A DNA stretch of 64,000 nucleotides from Larix kaempferi (Eukaryota; Streptophyta; Pinopsida; Pinales; Pinaceae): assembly GCA_027924585.1 (NCBI GenBank), contig BSBM01000361.1:66624001-66688000 (forward strand). Direction: 5' to 3'. The position numbers and the translations under genes were made by a program. Numbering within the stretch: the first letter of the stretch is position 1; each line of letters opens with the position of its first letter. This document shows, in pieces, positions 54,091 through 64,000 of this stretch. Below the pieces are notes generated by a model. The model saw only the letters and a program-made list of their open reading frames with translations. It did no database searches and was not told where the DNA came from.

Positions 54091-54477
54091 CTGGTTTCTA
54101 TTTTTTTTTGCGGCCTCGTATAGTTAATTTTCCTTATTTTACTAGTTGGTTATACTCCTGTTAACTTTCTACCATTGCGTTGGCATTATTTTGGACTCAT
54201 TCATTTCATACTTCTTATTGCTCTTTGTTAGATTAGCTTCTTTTAGTTTCCTATTACATTCACCGAAGGATTGGTATATCCCGTGGGATCTTCAATTGCT
54301 GCAGATGGGCCAGGTTGGTGTCTATGGACTGTTGAATTGCTTTTTTATTCACGGTCTGGTATTTCCTGTAGGTTACAGACTTGCTCCTTTTCCTTGACGG
54401 TGTGTTGGATTGATCTACTTTGTAAACATATATACTTCAATATCAAGTATCGCTATTTTTTCCTGTTGAAAAAAAAA

Positions 54478-54494
54478 GTTAATGAATCATAGTT
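54478..54494 (+). repeat. Right target-site duplication of the full-length LINE
   Basis: Perfect copy of gttaatgaatcatagtt at 47661-47677, following the A-tail. Confidence 0.95.
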
Positions 54495-55140
54495 ATTATA
54501 TAATAAATTGCTTGTTGGCATGGATAGTTAATAATCGTAGTTATTTATTTTCTAGAAGTGGTTGTTTTGAGGTATTGTGTTATTATTATGTACAAAGATT
54601 TGAATATTAAATTTAATATATAAAAAAATAGTTGCAAAGCGCGTGTCTTAAGATTATGCTTATAGTTAAGATATGATTTATATGTTTATAATTTTTTTAG
54701 TATATATGATATTATTTTTTTACTTATTTGTTATCAAAAATATTATTAATAAAAGCTAATTCATATCTTTATTTTTAAAAGAGTTAGTCATTTTCCTTAC
54801 AATTAAAGTGGTGTTAAAATTCTAAGTATGATACATATACAACTAAACTAAAGTATGATAAATGCGTGTGTCTATATTTACCATTTTAAAGTATATATTA
54901 TGTCAAAAAATACATATTTTGTAACCATTAAACTAAATGCGTACTATTATAAATTTCAAGATGTATAATATTTAAAATATATATTTGTAAAAATAAAAAT
55001 AAGTATAGATAATAATGTGTAATTATATCTTACATGTTGATAAAAAGTAAGTCAAATATATTGTATTAATTAAAAATACACATGTCACTAAAAATAAAAA
55101 GACAACATCTCCCATGACGGGTTTCAATCAACGGGGGACC
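54495..55140. other. Very AT-rich intergenic DNA
   Basis: Long runs of A/T with no feature recognised. Confidence 0.5.
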
Positions 55141-55177
55141 CTACCCCACGTGTGTAGCCCTTCCCATGAGGAAGTGA

Positions 55178-56080
55178 GTGTACCATGCAGACCACCAAAT
55201 GGCCCATGGAGATCAACCTCGGCACAAGCTCTTCCCTCTTGACATCAGACTAGCAGGTTGGCTCATTAACATAAAGGGTGCATGGGCAACGCCCGTACGA
55301 AACCAAGTCTGGTCTCTTGTGCGAGTTCTCATGGTTATTCAAGGCGAAGGTGGTGGGAATGGATTGCAGTACCATCAACCAGATCCAAACCACAAAAAGA
55401 GACGGTCGTGGCATAAAAGCAGGGCCTGAATTAGTGAGCAGGGCATTTACTTTCCACATCTGTGCAATATTCTGGAATGAGCGTTGGTGCTCTCCCTTTG
55501 TGACAATTTTGCTTGGACCCTCCTTGCCAAGGTGGTTACTATGACCCGAACGAAGGTTACTCCAAGGAAGACTACGAGCGGACCTTGTCGCACGCATATG
55601 CCTCGTGCTCTGGAAGAGATGGGGCGGGTGCAAGGATTTTTCGAGCACGAGGTTCCAAAGACGAAGAAGGCTTGAACCATTCGATTGGAAAATATGATCA
55701 AGAATAAACAAGGTTTCCCATCCGTTGAGCAACTTGTTATAGATTTTGGTGGTTTGATTAAGGACATAGGGTCCGCTCACACTTGGGAAACCAGGCATAC
55801 CAAAACCCTTCGTATTTTCTAGACTGTAAAGGCCTTGATGTCATTGGCCATGGAGGACTGCCTCCAAGGGCACCTCTGTTCAAACAAGAAGGCTCTCCCG
55901 CTGTTGAATAGAATATTTAACCTTGACGAAAGCATGCATACTCTCATTCGTCATCAACGCATAGAGATGGAATGCGCAAATACTAAATTATATGCGCTTG
56001 CCAAGGCTCTCACCGGCAAGACTTTTACTAGAGCCTCGCCAGACTCTACTGCGAATATCCAGTTGGTGTATTGACGATGC
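55178..56080 (+). pseudogene. Decayed coding remnant of unknown family
   Basis: Base composition rises well above the surroundings and several plus-strand frames can be pieced together. Examples are GIKAGPELVSRAFTFHICAIFWNERW, TRTKVTPRKTTSGPCRTHMPRALEEMG and MSLAMEDCLQGHLCSNKKALPLLNRIFNLDESMHTLI (55835-56074). The last piece is helical, and the layout could be a transposon-associated accessory protein, but I do not recognise it. The 182-codon minus-strand frame over 55250-55798 is most likely a shadow. Confidence 0.35.
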
Positions 56081-56766
56081 CCTCTAGCCGGGGAAGACGA
56101 CGAGCACAACCACAATCTAGGTGTTGGCACTGCCACCATCCCTCTTTTCGATGATGAATAACTGGTCTAATGTGTTTAATTTTTGTTTCGGTGTCAGTCC
56201 TAATAGATGTCATTATGTCCACATTTTGAAACATTTGGCCATAACCCCCAGCCTATGGGGGATTTATAGTCATCTTATCTTTGAACAACGTTTTGCTTTT
56301 CATGCAGTAGATAGCTTAGTAGCTCTAACAAACTCTGAACATATGTTTGTCTGGTCTTTGAAGTCACGCATGTTCATGTTGAACTTCAACTCTGGGACAT
56401 CATGGCTATGGATATGTACAATTTGTTTAACCACAAAAATTTATATATTAGTGCTAAGTCAAAAGAAAAGAAAAAATGTATATTAAAGAAACTTATATTC
56501 ATATATTGTTATTAATTAAAAATATATATGCTAATAAACAGACAAACATATGTTTATACATTGTCCATGTACTATAAAAACTTGTGTATATTAGTGTTAG
56601 GTTAAAAGGTAAAAATGGTTACTATTAGTTCATAAAAAGTATTTTAAATATATATATGTCATTGATTGAATTTTTAGAATTAGAAATTAATTTTAATGTA
56701 AATATGGTAGATTGAACAAAATGATATGATTAATATAATTGTGTATTTATCATTAATGATAGGGTA
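56081..56766. other. AT-rich intergenic DNA
   Basis: No gene or element end recognised. Confidence 0.45.
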
Positions 56767-57009
56767 CAAAAATGATAGTATTCATTGGCATCAATGAAAT
56801 CGTTAGTACAAAGACCACATGTCAAGCTAGAAAAAAATTTGAATTTTTAAATTTTAAATTATTATTTTGTTTAAACAATTTCACAATTGTTCAAAAATGA
56901 TAGTATTCATTAGTATTAATGAAACCTTTAATACAAAGACCACATGTCAAACATTTTTTTTGAATTTTTAAAATTTAAATTACTATTTTGTTTAAACAAT
57001 TTCACATCC
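56767..57009 (+). repeat. Two-copy tandem duplication, 125-bp unit
   Basis: caaaaatgatagtattcatt begins both copies (56767 and 56892), and tacaaagaccacatgtcaa plus ttttgtttaaacaatttcaca are shared. The copies differ by several substitutions. Confidence 0.85.
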
Positions 57010-57169
57010 AACCAGGGGTAATTTGTTACTTCAAAGCCTTTAACCAATCATATAATAGAAATAACAAATCTTAAATATTCAACAAAATAATTTATATTTT
57101 CAAAATATTAAATTTAATACATAAATATTACAAAACATTGAGTAACATTATGAATTTGTTTTATGATTA

Positions 57170-57185
57170 ATATAAAGTCAAAGTT
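57170..57185 (+). repeat. Left target-site duplication of the truncated LINE tail
   Basis: atataaagtcaaagtt, perfect copy at 58779-58794. Confidence 0.85.
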
Positions 57186-57560
57186 CCGGGTGGCAGATGC
57201 GAGTGGGGTGCTTTTTGACTCTGGAGGGAGCATTGTTGAAACATTCTCTTGGAGTCTTGGAGTGGAGTCAAATAATCGGGTGAAGATGTTAGCACTATGG
57301 ATGGGAACAAAGGTGATTTTGCATAAGAGGATCTCTGAAGCTATAATTCTTGGTGATTCTTGAACTGCTATTCGTGCTGCTAAATATCGCTCTCCTCTTC
57401 ATAACACAACTTTTGTAAGAATTCAAATGAGAATCTAGGGGAATTTGGAGGCAATCCGCTCGGTGGAATTCTTCCATCTCCTCTGCAACCAGAATACTCA
57501 AGCCGACTCCTTGGCCAACCAAGCATCAAATCGAACTGAAGGAAGCTTTCATTCTCAAAA
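57186..57560 (+). pseudogene. LINE RNase H domain remnant
   Basis: FRVADASGVLFDSGGSIVETF, then NNRVKMLALWMGTKVI and ISEAIILGDS followed by a TGA, TAIRAAKYRSPL, a TAG, and QNTQADSLANQASN. Order and spacing match the RVT_3-type RNase H at the end of plant LINE ORF2. The AELLAL-type Glu is replaced (VKMLAL). Confidence 0.78.
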
Positions 57561-58239
57561 TGGTGAGTTACAATATTTGGAAATTCCCTAAGTTTATCAA
57601 TCCTTGGGATAGTCGGGGAGCTATCGCCCCTCTCGAATTTTCCAAAAAATGGACTAAAGGCTGGATTTGCCCCGTCCCACCTGCCAACATCATGAAGCTT
57701 TGGGTGAGATGCATGGGGTTCATGTACGCTGCCAAGGTTTGGATGGCAGCCATCTCTTGCATTATACCATTCACATCACGATCCATTAATTGCATACGGA
57801 ATTTGGTTTTGCTTTGGTATAGGACAATGATTTTTTTTATTGGGAATGTTGACTTGCGATCCCTTATTAAATTCTCCATCCGCTCCCATGCGCATTATCT
57901 TCATGGCTTGCGTCACTGCTTCTTGGGAATTGTTTCTAGGTACAGGATTTTGTTTGCAATAAATTCGATGGAAAGGACGCCATAGATGGTAATTGTGGTA
58001 CATGATACGATCCAAAACCATATTTTAATGCGGGGAAACTTGACAATAGTTCAGTGCCGAATGCATTCAGTTTGTGCTTTAGATTACGCTCTGTGAGGAA
58101 AAAATCAAAGGGTGTGTAGGCTACTGGGAGGAGAAAATGGACAAAGATGAGGAGGAATGAGAGTCCTTTTGCTACGCGGAGTGCGGTGTTTGTAAGTTGA
58201 ACTGAAGTGTGCGTAGGCTGAGACGGCGGGTCAATTGGG

Positions 58240-58495
58240 TGGAGCGCGATAGGAGCAACAGGGAACGACCCTAGGAGGAGTGGAAAGAGGAGGAAGAACA
58301 GTAGAAAATGGAGGATAGGAACTTACAGTTGCAATTGGACATGTTAGCAGACATAATGGACCAACAGTAGGACAAAGTCGAGGATTTGAAGGCCAAAGTG
58401 GTAACCCTTGAAGAAGAAGTTGTTGAGATCAAGAAGAAGTTAAAGGAGAAGGAGGAGGTTGAAGCATCATCAACTGCTCCTCCATAGATCAAGCT
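58240..58495 (+). pseudogene. Coiled-coil C-terminal remnant
   Basis: The frame EEWKEEEEQ - TAG - KMEDRNLQLQLDMLADIMDQQ - TAG - DKVEDLKAKVVTLEEEVVEIKKKLKEKEE with stop at 58494 has clear heptads. Both internal stops follow the pattern of a lost Gln (CAG to TAG). It lies in the same insertion as the RNase H remnant, near its 3' end. Whether it belonged to the same ORF2 or to a separate frame is unclear. Confidence 0.5.
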
Positions 58496-58778
58496 AGAGG
58501 ACCAGGTTCCATGGTTTCATTTTTAGTGTGGCATAATGAAATGAATTTTTGTAATTTTGTTAGGACAGTTTGTAAGGTAATATAAGCCTGGGATTATAGA
58601 ATTAAAGGCTAGATTTCAGATTGGGAAGCTTGAATCTTTATAAAGCTACATCAGGCTCTTTTTGGACTTTCAGGCAAGATGCCTTGTTTTGATGTTATGT
58701 ATCTCTGTATATTGAGGAATTTTCCTCCTTTTCATTAATAAAAATCTCTACCCGTTCCAGTCAAATATATACATATAT

Positions 58779-58794
58779 ATATAAAGTCAAAGTT
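58779..58794 (+). repeat. Right target-site duplication of the truncated LINE tail
   Basis: atataaagtcaaagtt, matching 57170-57185. Confidence 0.85.
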
Positions 58795-60030
58795 TCTGTA
58801 TGACCAACTGATTGCTATATTCCCTGCCTTGGCAGGAACTAAAAACATAATTCTATTTGATGTGTTATTATTTTGTATAGTTTTAAGTGGGTCTAACAAT
58901 TAAGAATATGTGTATTTTTGTAAGGAGTTCATAGGTTCAAATTTGGAGGGGGATAAGGTATGTACACCTATGTAGACTCTAGCAGCAGAGGGTAGTCCCT
59001 TGTCCCACAAACAATGGAGTATCATACACCAATTTGGTGCCTGGATTGGATGTGACCTTAATTCAATCAACTTTAACATAGACACCATGATTATGATTAA
59101 AGTATCTATTATACCAAAGTCATATGGTACTTGCACTTGCTCTAAACCATTATTCATGTGTTGGCATGTATCCACAAGCAAAAACATGGTGAGCTGTTAT
59201 ATTAGCTACTTGACTTTACTAACCTTTTTTTCAGCGGAAAAATCACCTTCCTGCTATTCCAAAGGAATCAACGAAAGCTAGTCAATACATAAGGGCTCAA
59301 CAAGAGCATCATGTCACTTACAATAATTGAACCTAGGTGGGGAGGGTAACAATCATTCCTCCCAACCACCCAAGCGACATCCAATGGACTTTGATTTTAC
59401 TAACCTAAGAAGCCATTGCTTAAATTAAGATATAATTTAGCTCTGGTTTGAGAGTTGGCCAGTGAGCTATTGTAAAGTATTAGCGAGGAGATAGATAATA
59501 GAAACCATGTGTGTGTCCAAGATTATCAACATTGTATCAAAGTCGGTGCTTTAAAGATGGAACGAAAACATAAAACTATATATATATATTATGAGAGAAT
59601 AATTAAGGAAAAAGGTTTATGAAAACATATTTCATATAAGAAGTATATTTTTCCATCGCCCTTATTGGATTGGATTTGAAATCCCATTAAACAAAGTACA
59701 TGTGGCTTCTCTTTCTAGAATTCACTAGTTGGCTCTTTCAAGCTAGTTGGTAAGTATTATGTTTATCAAGTTGGAAATAGAAAGTAAGAGACACTGAGGG
59801 ATGATGATTGTATTATATTCGATCCCTCCTACAAAATATATGAGGTTTTGTATTGAACCATGTTGTTAGGGGGACTAAAAATTCCAGAAGATATATCTCG
59901 CCTATAAGTAGGGGATAGATTGAAGGTTAGTTGATTGCAAGGGGAATACATTGGTTTGGAAGGAATGATTTACAATATTGGAATTAGTTCACTACCTCGC
60001 TACATAAAACTTCTATAGTGTTAAGAGATG
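58795..60030. other. Intergenic DNA
   Basis: No gene recognised. The left end of the third LINE may extend into the last 100 bases. Confidence 0.45.
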
Positions 60031-61352
60031 ATATCACAGTCTCAAATGTACTATGTCAGCTGATGAAACCTGGGGCACTAGTAATATACGTGATCCATTA
60101 GTTGAGTTCTTTATCTCAATGTTTGAGGAAGCAAAGCTTGTGGACATTGCTCCAAATGTCCTTGTACCCACTTGGTCTAACGGGAGGTGTGGTTGTGCAG
60201 GAATTGCCAAAAGGCTTGATCAGTTTTTTTTTTTTTTTTTTTTAATGTCTGAGGACCTTTGTGACTCCTTTGGCTGTTATCAATCATGGTCTTACTCTGT
60301 TGGTATCTCAGACCACAAAGCTATTATTTTGCAGCTCGATTTTGATAAAAACTTTGCCTTTTATCCGTTCAAATTCAATCCTGTTTGGCTGGGTGAAAAA
60401 TCTTTATGTGAAATGGTTCATCACCAATGGGACATTGCTTCACAACAGGTTAAGCTCTCTCCTTTGTCTGGTATGTCTAAAAAGTTATCCATGGTTGGAG
60501 AAGCTATGATGGTGTGGGAAAGAGAGAAAAAAGTTGAGAACAACAAGTTGTTAGGGGAGATTGAGGCATAAATTTAGTTGTTGTCTAGTAGGTGTGATGA
60601 ATATATGTTTTCTGCTACTAGGAAAGAAAGATTGTGGACTGTAGAAGTAAAAAAGATGGCCATTCTCAAACAGACAGAGGAGACATGGCGTCAACAGAGC
60701 AGGGTAGTGTGGCTTCTTGCTGGTGATAGTAATACAAAGTTTTTTCAACGCTTTTCCAATCAAATAAGACTCACTAATGCCATTTGGGACATCACATACC
60801 TGCAGGATGGGGTTATCTATGATCAATCCTCCCTAAAGAATGTGGTCGTTCGCTACTTCCGTGATGTATAAACTAATAGAAACAATGGAAACCTGGAAAA
60901 CCAATTAAAGACTATAAAAAACTTTCCTTGGTTTTTTAGTATAGCTGATTGTTTGAATATTGCGAAGCCAATTCAAGTGGAGGAGGTCCTAATTGCTCTT
61001 AAATCCTTTGACAAAGACAAAATTCTTGGACCCGACAGGTGGACTGTGGAATTTTATCTTCATTTATTTGATCTGTTTGGACATGAACTCACGGAGGTGA
61101 TTGATGAATCGAGGAGGAAGGAATGGGTTCAAAGCAGCCTTAATTCTACTTATATTACTCTTATACCAAAGAAGGATAGACTTGCATATTTTAACGACTA
61201 TTGTCCCATTTCTTTGTGTAACCTATTCTACAAGATAATCACTAAGATCATATCTGAAAGGATCAAGCCTATCTTGGGTAGATGCATCTTGGAGGAGCAG
61301 TTCAGGTTTCTGCCAAATCGACAGATTCTAGATGCAATGGGGGTAGCACAAG
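60031..61352 (+). pseudogene. Third LINE: endonuclease C-terminal part and RT N-terminal part, cut by an LTR element
   Basis: One frame is kept throughout: MSADETWG, VLVPTWSNGRCGCAGIAKRLDQ (endonuclease), SVGISDHKAIILQLDF, then VWLLAGDSNTKFFQRFSNQIR, DKDKILGPDRWTVEFYLHLF, YITLIPKKDRLAYFNDYCPISL, IISERIKPIL and NRQILDAMGVAQ. Stops occur at 60569, 60575 and 60869. A T20 run (60224-60243) inside the endonuclease adds Phe codons without breaking the frame. At 61352 the RT is cut in the middle by the LTR element that follows; the full-length LINE at 51600-51660 shows how the frame should continue (VAQEAMHS). Confidence 0.85.
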
Positions 61353-62490
61353 TGTAACGCCCCATATTTTGACAGTCATTGATTAAAAACTCTAATGTGA
61401 TTTAGATTAGCATTTTATTTGCTTATTATATGTTTGACTAAGATAGATTGATTAAGACTATTGTTATGTGGACATGTGGGATCCCTTGAGATGAGTATGG
61501 TAAATGGAATTTATTGTTTAATTTATTAATGGCAATGAATAGGTTACTTCATATTGAACGCACAAATTGCATATGGAATATCAATATGTGGAATGCTAAA
61601 TTAGTTGTTTGCAAAAAGAACTTGCATGATTATATTTAATGTCATTTTATTGATATGTGTTAACACTTGAAAAAGTTGGGTACGTCTACACATGAGTTTC
61701 ATGTTAATAATGAACTATTCCACATGTCGATTGGTGTTGGCACAGGATTAGTCTGCATGAAGTGCAGAAGCCAACAGCTGCGAAGAAGGACCATCTGCGG
61801 AAGAAGGACCATTCGCGGAGAACGAGGAAGCACAAGATTAGTTTAAGTTGTTATAAAGGGTCACTTGGACCATTTTGTAACCACCATAGTTGGCTATAAA
61901 TGCGAATATGAATGTAAGCCTAAGGGCATCAATTGGCATGATTATGATGATTATTCCATTGCTCTCTTTTCGGCGGTTTTGTATGGATCCGCGATAAGAT
62001 GTTCTGAATTGTTTTTGCGAAGGTTATACCGCAGGTTTTGATGAATTAATGCATGAAGATGTTCGGATCTGTTCTTTTGTCTCTGTTTATGTTGAATAGT
62101 GAATGTTGCGTTATGATTTCTGTTGTCTTTTCTGTAAGGTTTCATTGATGTGATCTCCAGTATTTCCCTACTAATGTGAATGTCAATTATGTGTTGAATA
62201 TGCAAATGGTGAATACATGGTTAATGTGCGAATGATGAATGTATGAATGCATGCGAATGTGAATCTTTGGTTTATGTTGCGATAGAATTGAAGTAGTTGC
62301 ATGTCCTTTCCCCACTGCGGAAACCTAGTTCCTGCAGCCCCCTTAATCATCTCGGGTGAGACTTCACTCGCTTCATGGGTGTCATTGGAAAGGGTAAAAC
62401 CTTTATGGGCCGGTGCTTAAGGGTGTTTGGTTAGTGTTTGTTGACGATAGTGCGAAGTGAACCCCTGTCGACAGAACTGTGTCAAAAAAT
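61353..62490 (+). mobile_element. 5' LTR of a gypsy retrotransposon running off the window
   Basis: Starts tgtaacgccccatattttgac exactly at the break in the LINE RT. A TATA box (ggctataaatg, 61893-61903) lies 540 bases in. The right edge is uncertain; the best guess is near ctgtgtca at about 62485, followed by aaaaaatggttctgttgccg, which has the shape of a primer binding site beginning TGG. Small direct repeats (gaagaaggaccat, twice) occur near 61775-61815. The bases before the start, acaag, should recur after the 3' LTR beyond the window. Confidence 0.78.
61895..61901 (+). promoter_or_regulatory. Candidate LTR TATA box
   Basis: tataaat in ggctataaatgcgaatatg within the LTR, at a distance from the LTR start that fits a U3 promoter. 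Confidence 0.5.
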
Positions 62491-62504
62491 GGTTCTGTTG
62501 CCGT

Positions 62505-63011
62505 TTCCTGAAGAAGAAATATAAGGACATGCTATGGCACCTGATGAAACCGGAGATTCAGTACTGGTTTGACAAGAAAGCAGAAGAATTCATAGAAGGA
62601 GAAAATCGAAATCCTGGGTAGACGACAAGTAGTTGGTTGGAAAAGCATATTTATTCGGATATCCACGAGATATTTTTCCACGAATTCCTGGTATTGCTGC
62701 ACGAGTGGTTGGAACAACTGACGTTTCAGAAGAACCATTGCCAAAAGAGTGAGCTGGATCACTGGACTCCAGAACTGATCAAACAGCTAAAACGGGTCGA
62801 CAATAAGGTATCATGGGCTGTTGACTTCTGGGTAGACAGTATCTTAGAAGGATACATCACTGAGTTTGTTGTGGACACGATCAAATCATACAACGATGCA
62901 GAAAGCAATTTTTTCAAAGGACCTAGAGGGAGATTCCTGCTATCGCTGAAGCTATGGATTAAGATGCTCGTTTGCGAAAAGGGCATATCGAGGATGAATT
63001 CCAACGAGTAG
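62505..63011 (+). pseudogene. Leader ORF upstream of gag, unknown function
   Basis: After the LTR a frame reads HLMKPEIQYWFDKKAEEFIE, a TAG at 62619 (NPG-TTSS) and SWLEKHIYSDIHEIFFHEFL. It continues with LLHEWLEQLTFQKNHCQKSE, VSWAVDFWVDSILEGYITEF and GRFLLSLKLWIKMLVCEKG, ending at 63009. It is Trp- and helix-rich and not itself a gag core. It may be an N-terminal extension of gag or a separate small ORF; I do not recognise the family. Confidence 0.5.
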
Positions 63012-63130
63012 AAGATCAGTGTGCGGAAGTTGTGGGTACCGCGTGAATGCGGGTTCGATAGAAAGATGCGGGGTATATGGACATGAGCGACAACTAATTT
63101 TTAAGGGAGGCTGACGAAGAGTGTGGTACC

Positions 63131-64000
63131 TTGAGGAGTGGGGTGATATTCCAGCGACCAAAGAAGAAGAGGAGGACTGAGAGAGAGTCTCCTGAGGGGA
63201 CCGGAACGGAAGACTGTGAAACAGGACCACAAGGGACGAAGCGACCTTATTACGACGAAGAAGAAAGTGAACAAGCTACCCTAGAAGCCGAAGAAGGAGG
63301 GACCCTAAGCTACAACGTACCTTCAACTCTGTGCACTACTCAGAACTTGATAAAAGGAAATACAAGTTATTTGCAGAGCTGTTCTACGTGCCAAAACAGT
63401 AGTAAGAGTAGCAAATTAGTAAATAATAATAGTAGAAGTACAAGAATGGCAGGTGACGACACAAAGATGAAAACCTTCCAGGGTACCGGTAATGAGGATC
63501 TAGAACAATACTGGTTTATGTGTGAGGCAGTATGGACTGTGAAGCAGGTCCAGGATGAAAATATAAAAACGGGACAGTTAGTGACGACCCTCAGGGGCCA
63601 TGCGCTAGACTGGTATATGAAGTTTACTAAGGTACCAACGGGAACTCCGGATAAAACATTTCTACAGATCAAGGTGGGGATGATCGATGAATTTAGAAAA
63701 CCAAAATCTGAGTCGCAATACATTTAACTAAGCTCAAAGAAATCAAGCAGTTTCCCAATCAGTCAGTATGGGAATTCGACCAGCAATAGAAAACACTAAT
63801 GGCTAAAGTGAGCTTCGGGATGAGCGATATGCAGCATAAAGAATGGTTTATCGCTGGCTTGGTGCTGCACATTCGTGGGTCATTGATGCAACAGAAGGTA
63901 GCGGCTTAGGCAGAAGCGCTGGAGATCGCAATGAAGTTGGAGGCTTCATCAATCGACGAAATAGGCTTAGGCATGGATCGAATACAAGCGCAGTTGGAAA
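63131..64000 (+). pseudogene. Gypsy gag, 3' end outside the window
   Basis: A charged N-terminal part (PKKKRRTERESPEG, a likely nuclear-localisation-type patch) and a Ser/Asn linker are followed by MAGDDTKMKTFQGTGNEDLEQYWFMCEAVW, LVTTLRGHALDWYMKF and MIDEFRKPKSESQYI, a standard retrotransposon gag core. A frameshift near 63722 is followed by LKEIKQFPNQSVWEFDQQ - TAG - KTLMAKVSFGMSDMQHKEWFIAGLVLHIRGSLMQQKV. A further TAG lies near 63907, and the sequence reaches the window end in EALEIAMKLEASS. The internal region continues to the right. Confidence 0.82.

Larger units (their letters stand above)
47678..54477 (+). mobile_element. Full-length L1-type LINE, 6.8 kb
   Basis: Bounded by a perfect 17-bp target-site duplication and ending in nine As (54469-54477). 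Layout: 5' UTR of about 365 bp, ORF1 48045-49952, ORF2 49949-about 54090 and a 3' UTR of about 380 bp. ORF1 and ORF2 overlap at ATGA. Domains in order: DUF4283, zinc knuckle, apurinic endonuclease, RT, zinc-binding RT-associated domain, RNase H. The 5' end lies hard against the duplication, so the copy appears not to be 5'-truncated. It is inactive through nonsense and frameshift mutations. Confidence 0.93.
57186..58778 (+). mobile_element. 5'-truncated LINE insertion starting inside RNase H
   Basis: A 1.6-kb insertion flanked by a 16-bp perfect duplication. It starts at the first strand of an RNase H domain and ends with cattaataaaaatctctacccgttcc-type 3' sequence and a short AT repeat rather than a clean A-tail. 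Between them are about 900 bp of decayed frame with a coiled-coil piece. 5' truncation is the usual outcome of incomplete LINE reverse transcription. Confidence 0.78.

Noticed and set aside
55250-55798. 182-codon minus-strand frame
   Set aside because: The plus strand of the same region shows more protein-like pieces that continue to 56074; the minus frame looks like a shadow. Neither is recognised.

Overview
The window looks like nuclear DNA of a seed plant with a large genome, most likely a gymnosperm. It is AT-rich, has only two recognisable cellular genes with plant-type exon/intron structure, and is otherwise filled with nested Ty3/gypsy elements and several LINEs. The retroelement proteins resemble families I associate with conifers, but this is recollection rather than a search, so the lineage call is tentative.

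Left part (1-10979). A decayed gypsy gag lies at 2585-3570. A 2.0-kb LINE insertion (3915-5910) with a perfect 19-bp target-site duplication carries only ORF1, and that ORF1 begins with a ubiquitin-like domain ending in LRGG. It lies downstream of, and antisense to, an EDR2-like (PH/START/DUF1336) first exon on the minus strand (6174-6371). Divergently, on the plus strand, is a three-exon gene for the shared RNA polymerase subunit RPB12 (8671-9982).

Middle part (10980-37678). A Ty3/gypsy element of chromovirus type has its 5' LTR at 10980-11584, a Met-tRNA-type PBS, gag, protease and part of RT. It breaks off in RT near 13806. A matching 3' LTR, preceded by a polypurine tract, lies at 37056-37678. 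Between them are an unexplained 2.56-kb block and a giant minus-strand gypsy element (16368-36984) of Tat-like type. This giant element has two 6.7-kb LTRs, and each LTR holds a sense-oriented gene of about 1,130 codons (called ORF X here) downstream of a CpG-rich repeat array and a TATA box. Its polyprotein order is gag - protease - plant/archaeal-type RNase H - RT - catalytically eroded gypsy RNase H - integrase. The two LTR copies of ORF X carry different nonsense changes, so the gene was open when the element inserted.

Right part (37679-64000). AT-rich intergenic DNA holds an LTR-like sequence, a tRNA-Asp pseudogene and several local tandem duplications. It also holds an RTE-like LINE remnant (40824-42360) and a full-length 6.8-kb LINE (47678-54477) with a 17-bp target-site duplication, an ORF1/ORF2 ATGA overlap, endonuclease, RT and RNase H. 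Further right are a 5'-truncated LINE tail (57186-58778) with a 16-bp duplication and a third LINE (about 60045-61352). The third LINE is cut by another gypsy LTR retrotransposon that starts at 61353 and runs off the window.

The most interesting features are the LTR-borne ORF X with the rearranged pol, the ubiquitin-like/LINE ORF1 fusion in an ORF1-only element, and a decay signature dominated by C-to-T type nonsense changes. No CRISPR, bacterial or organellar features were seen.
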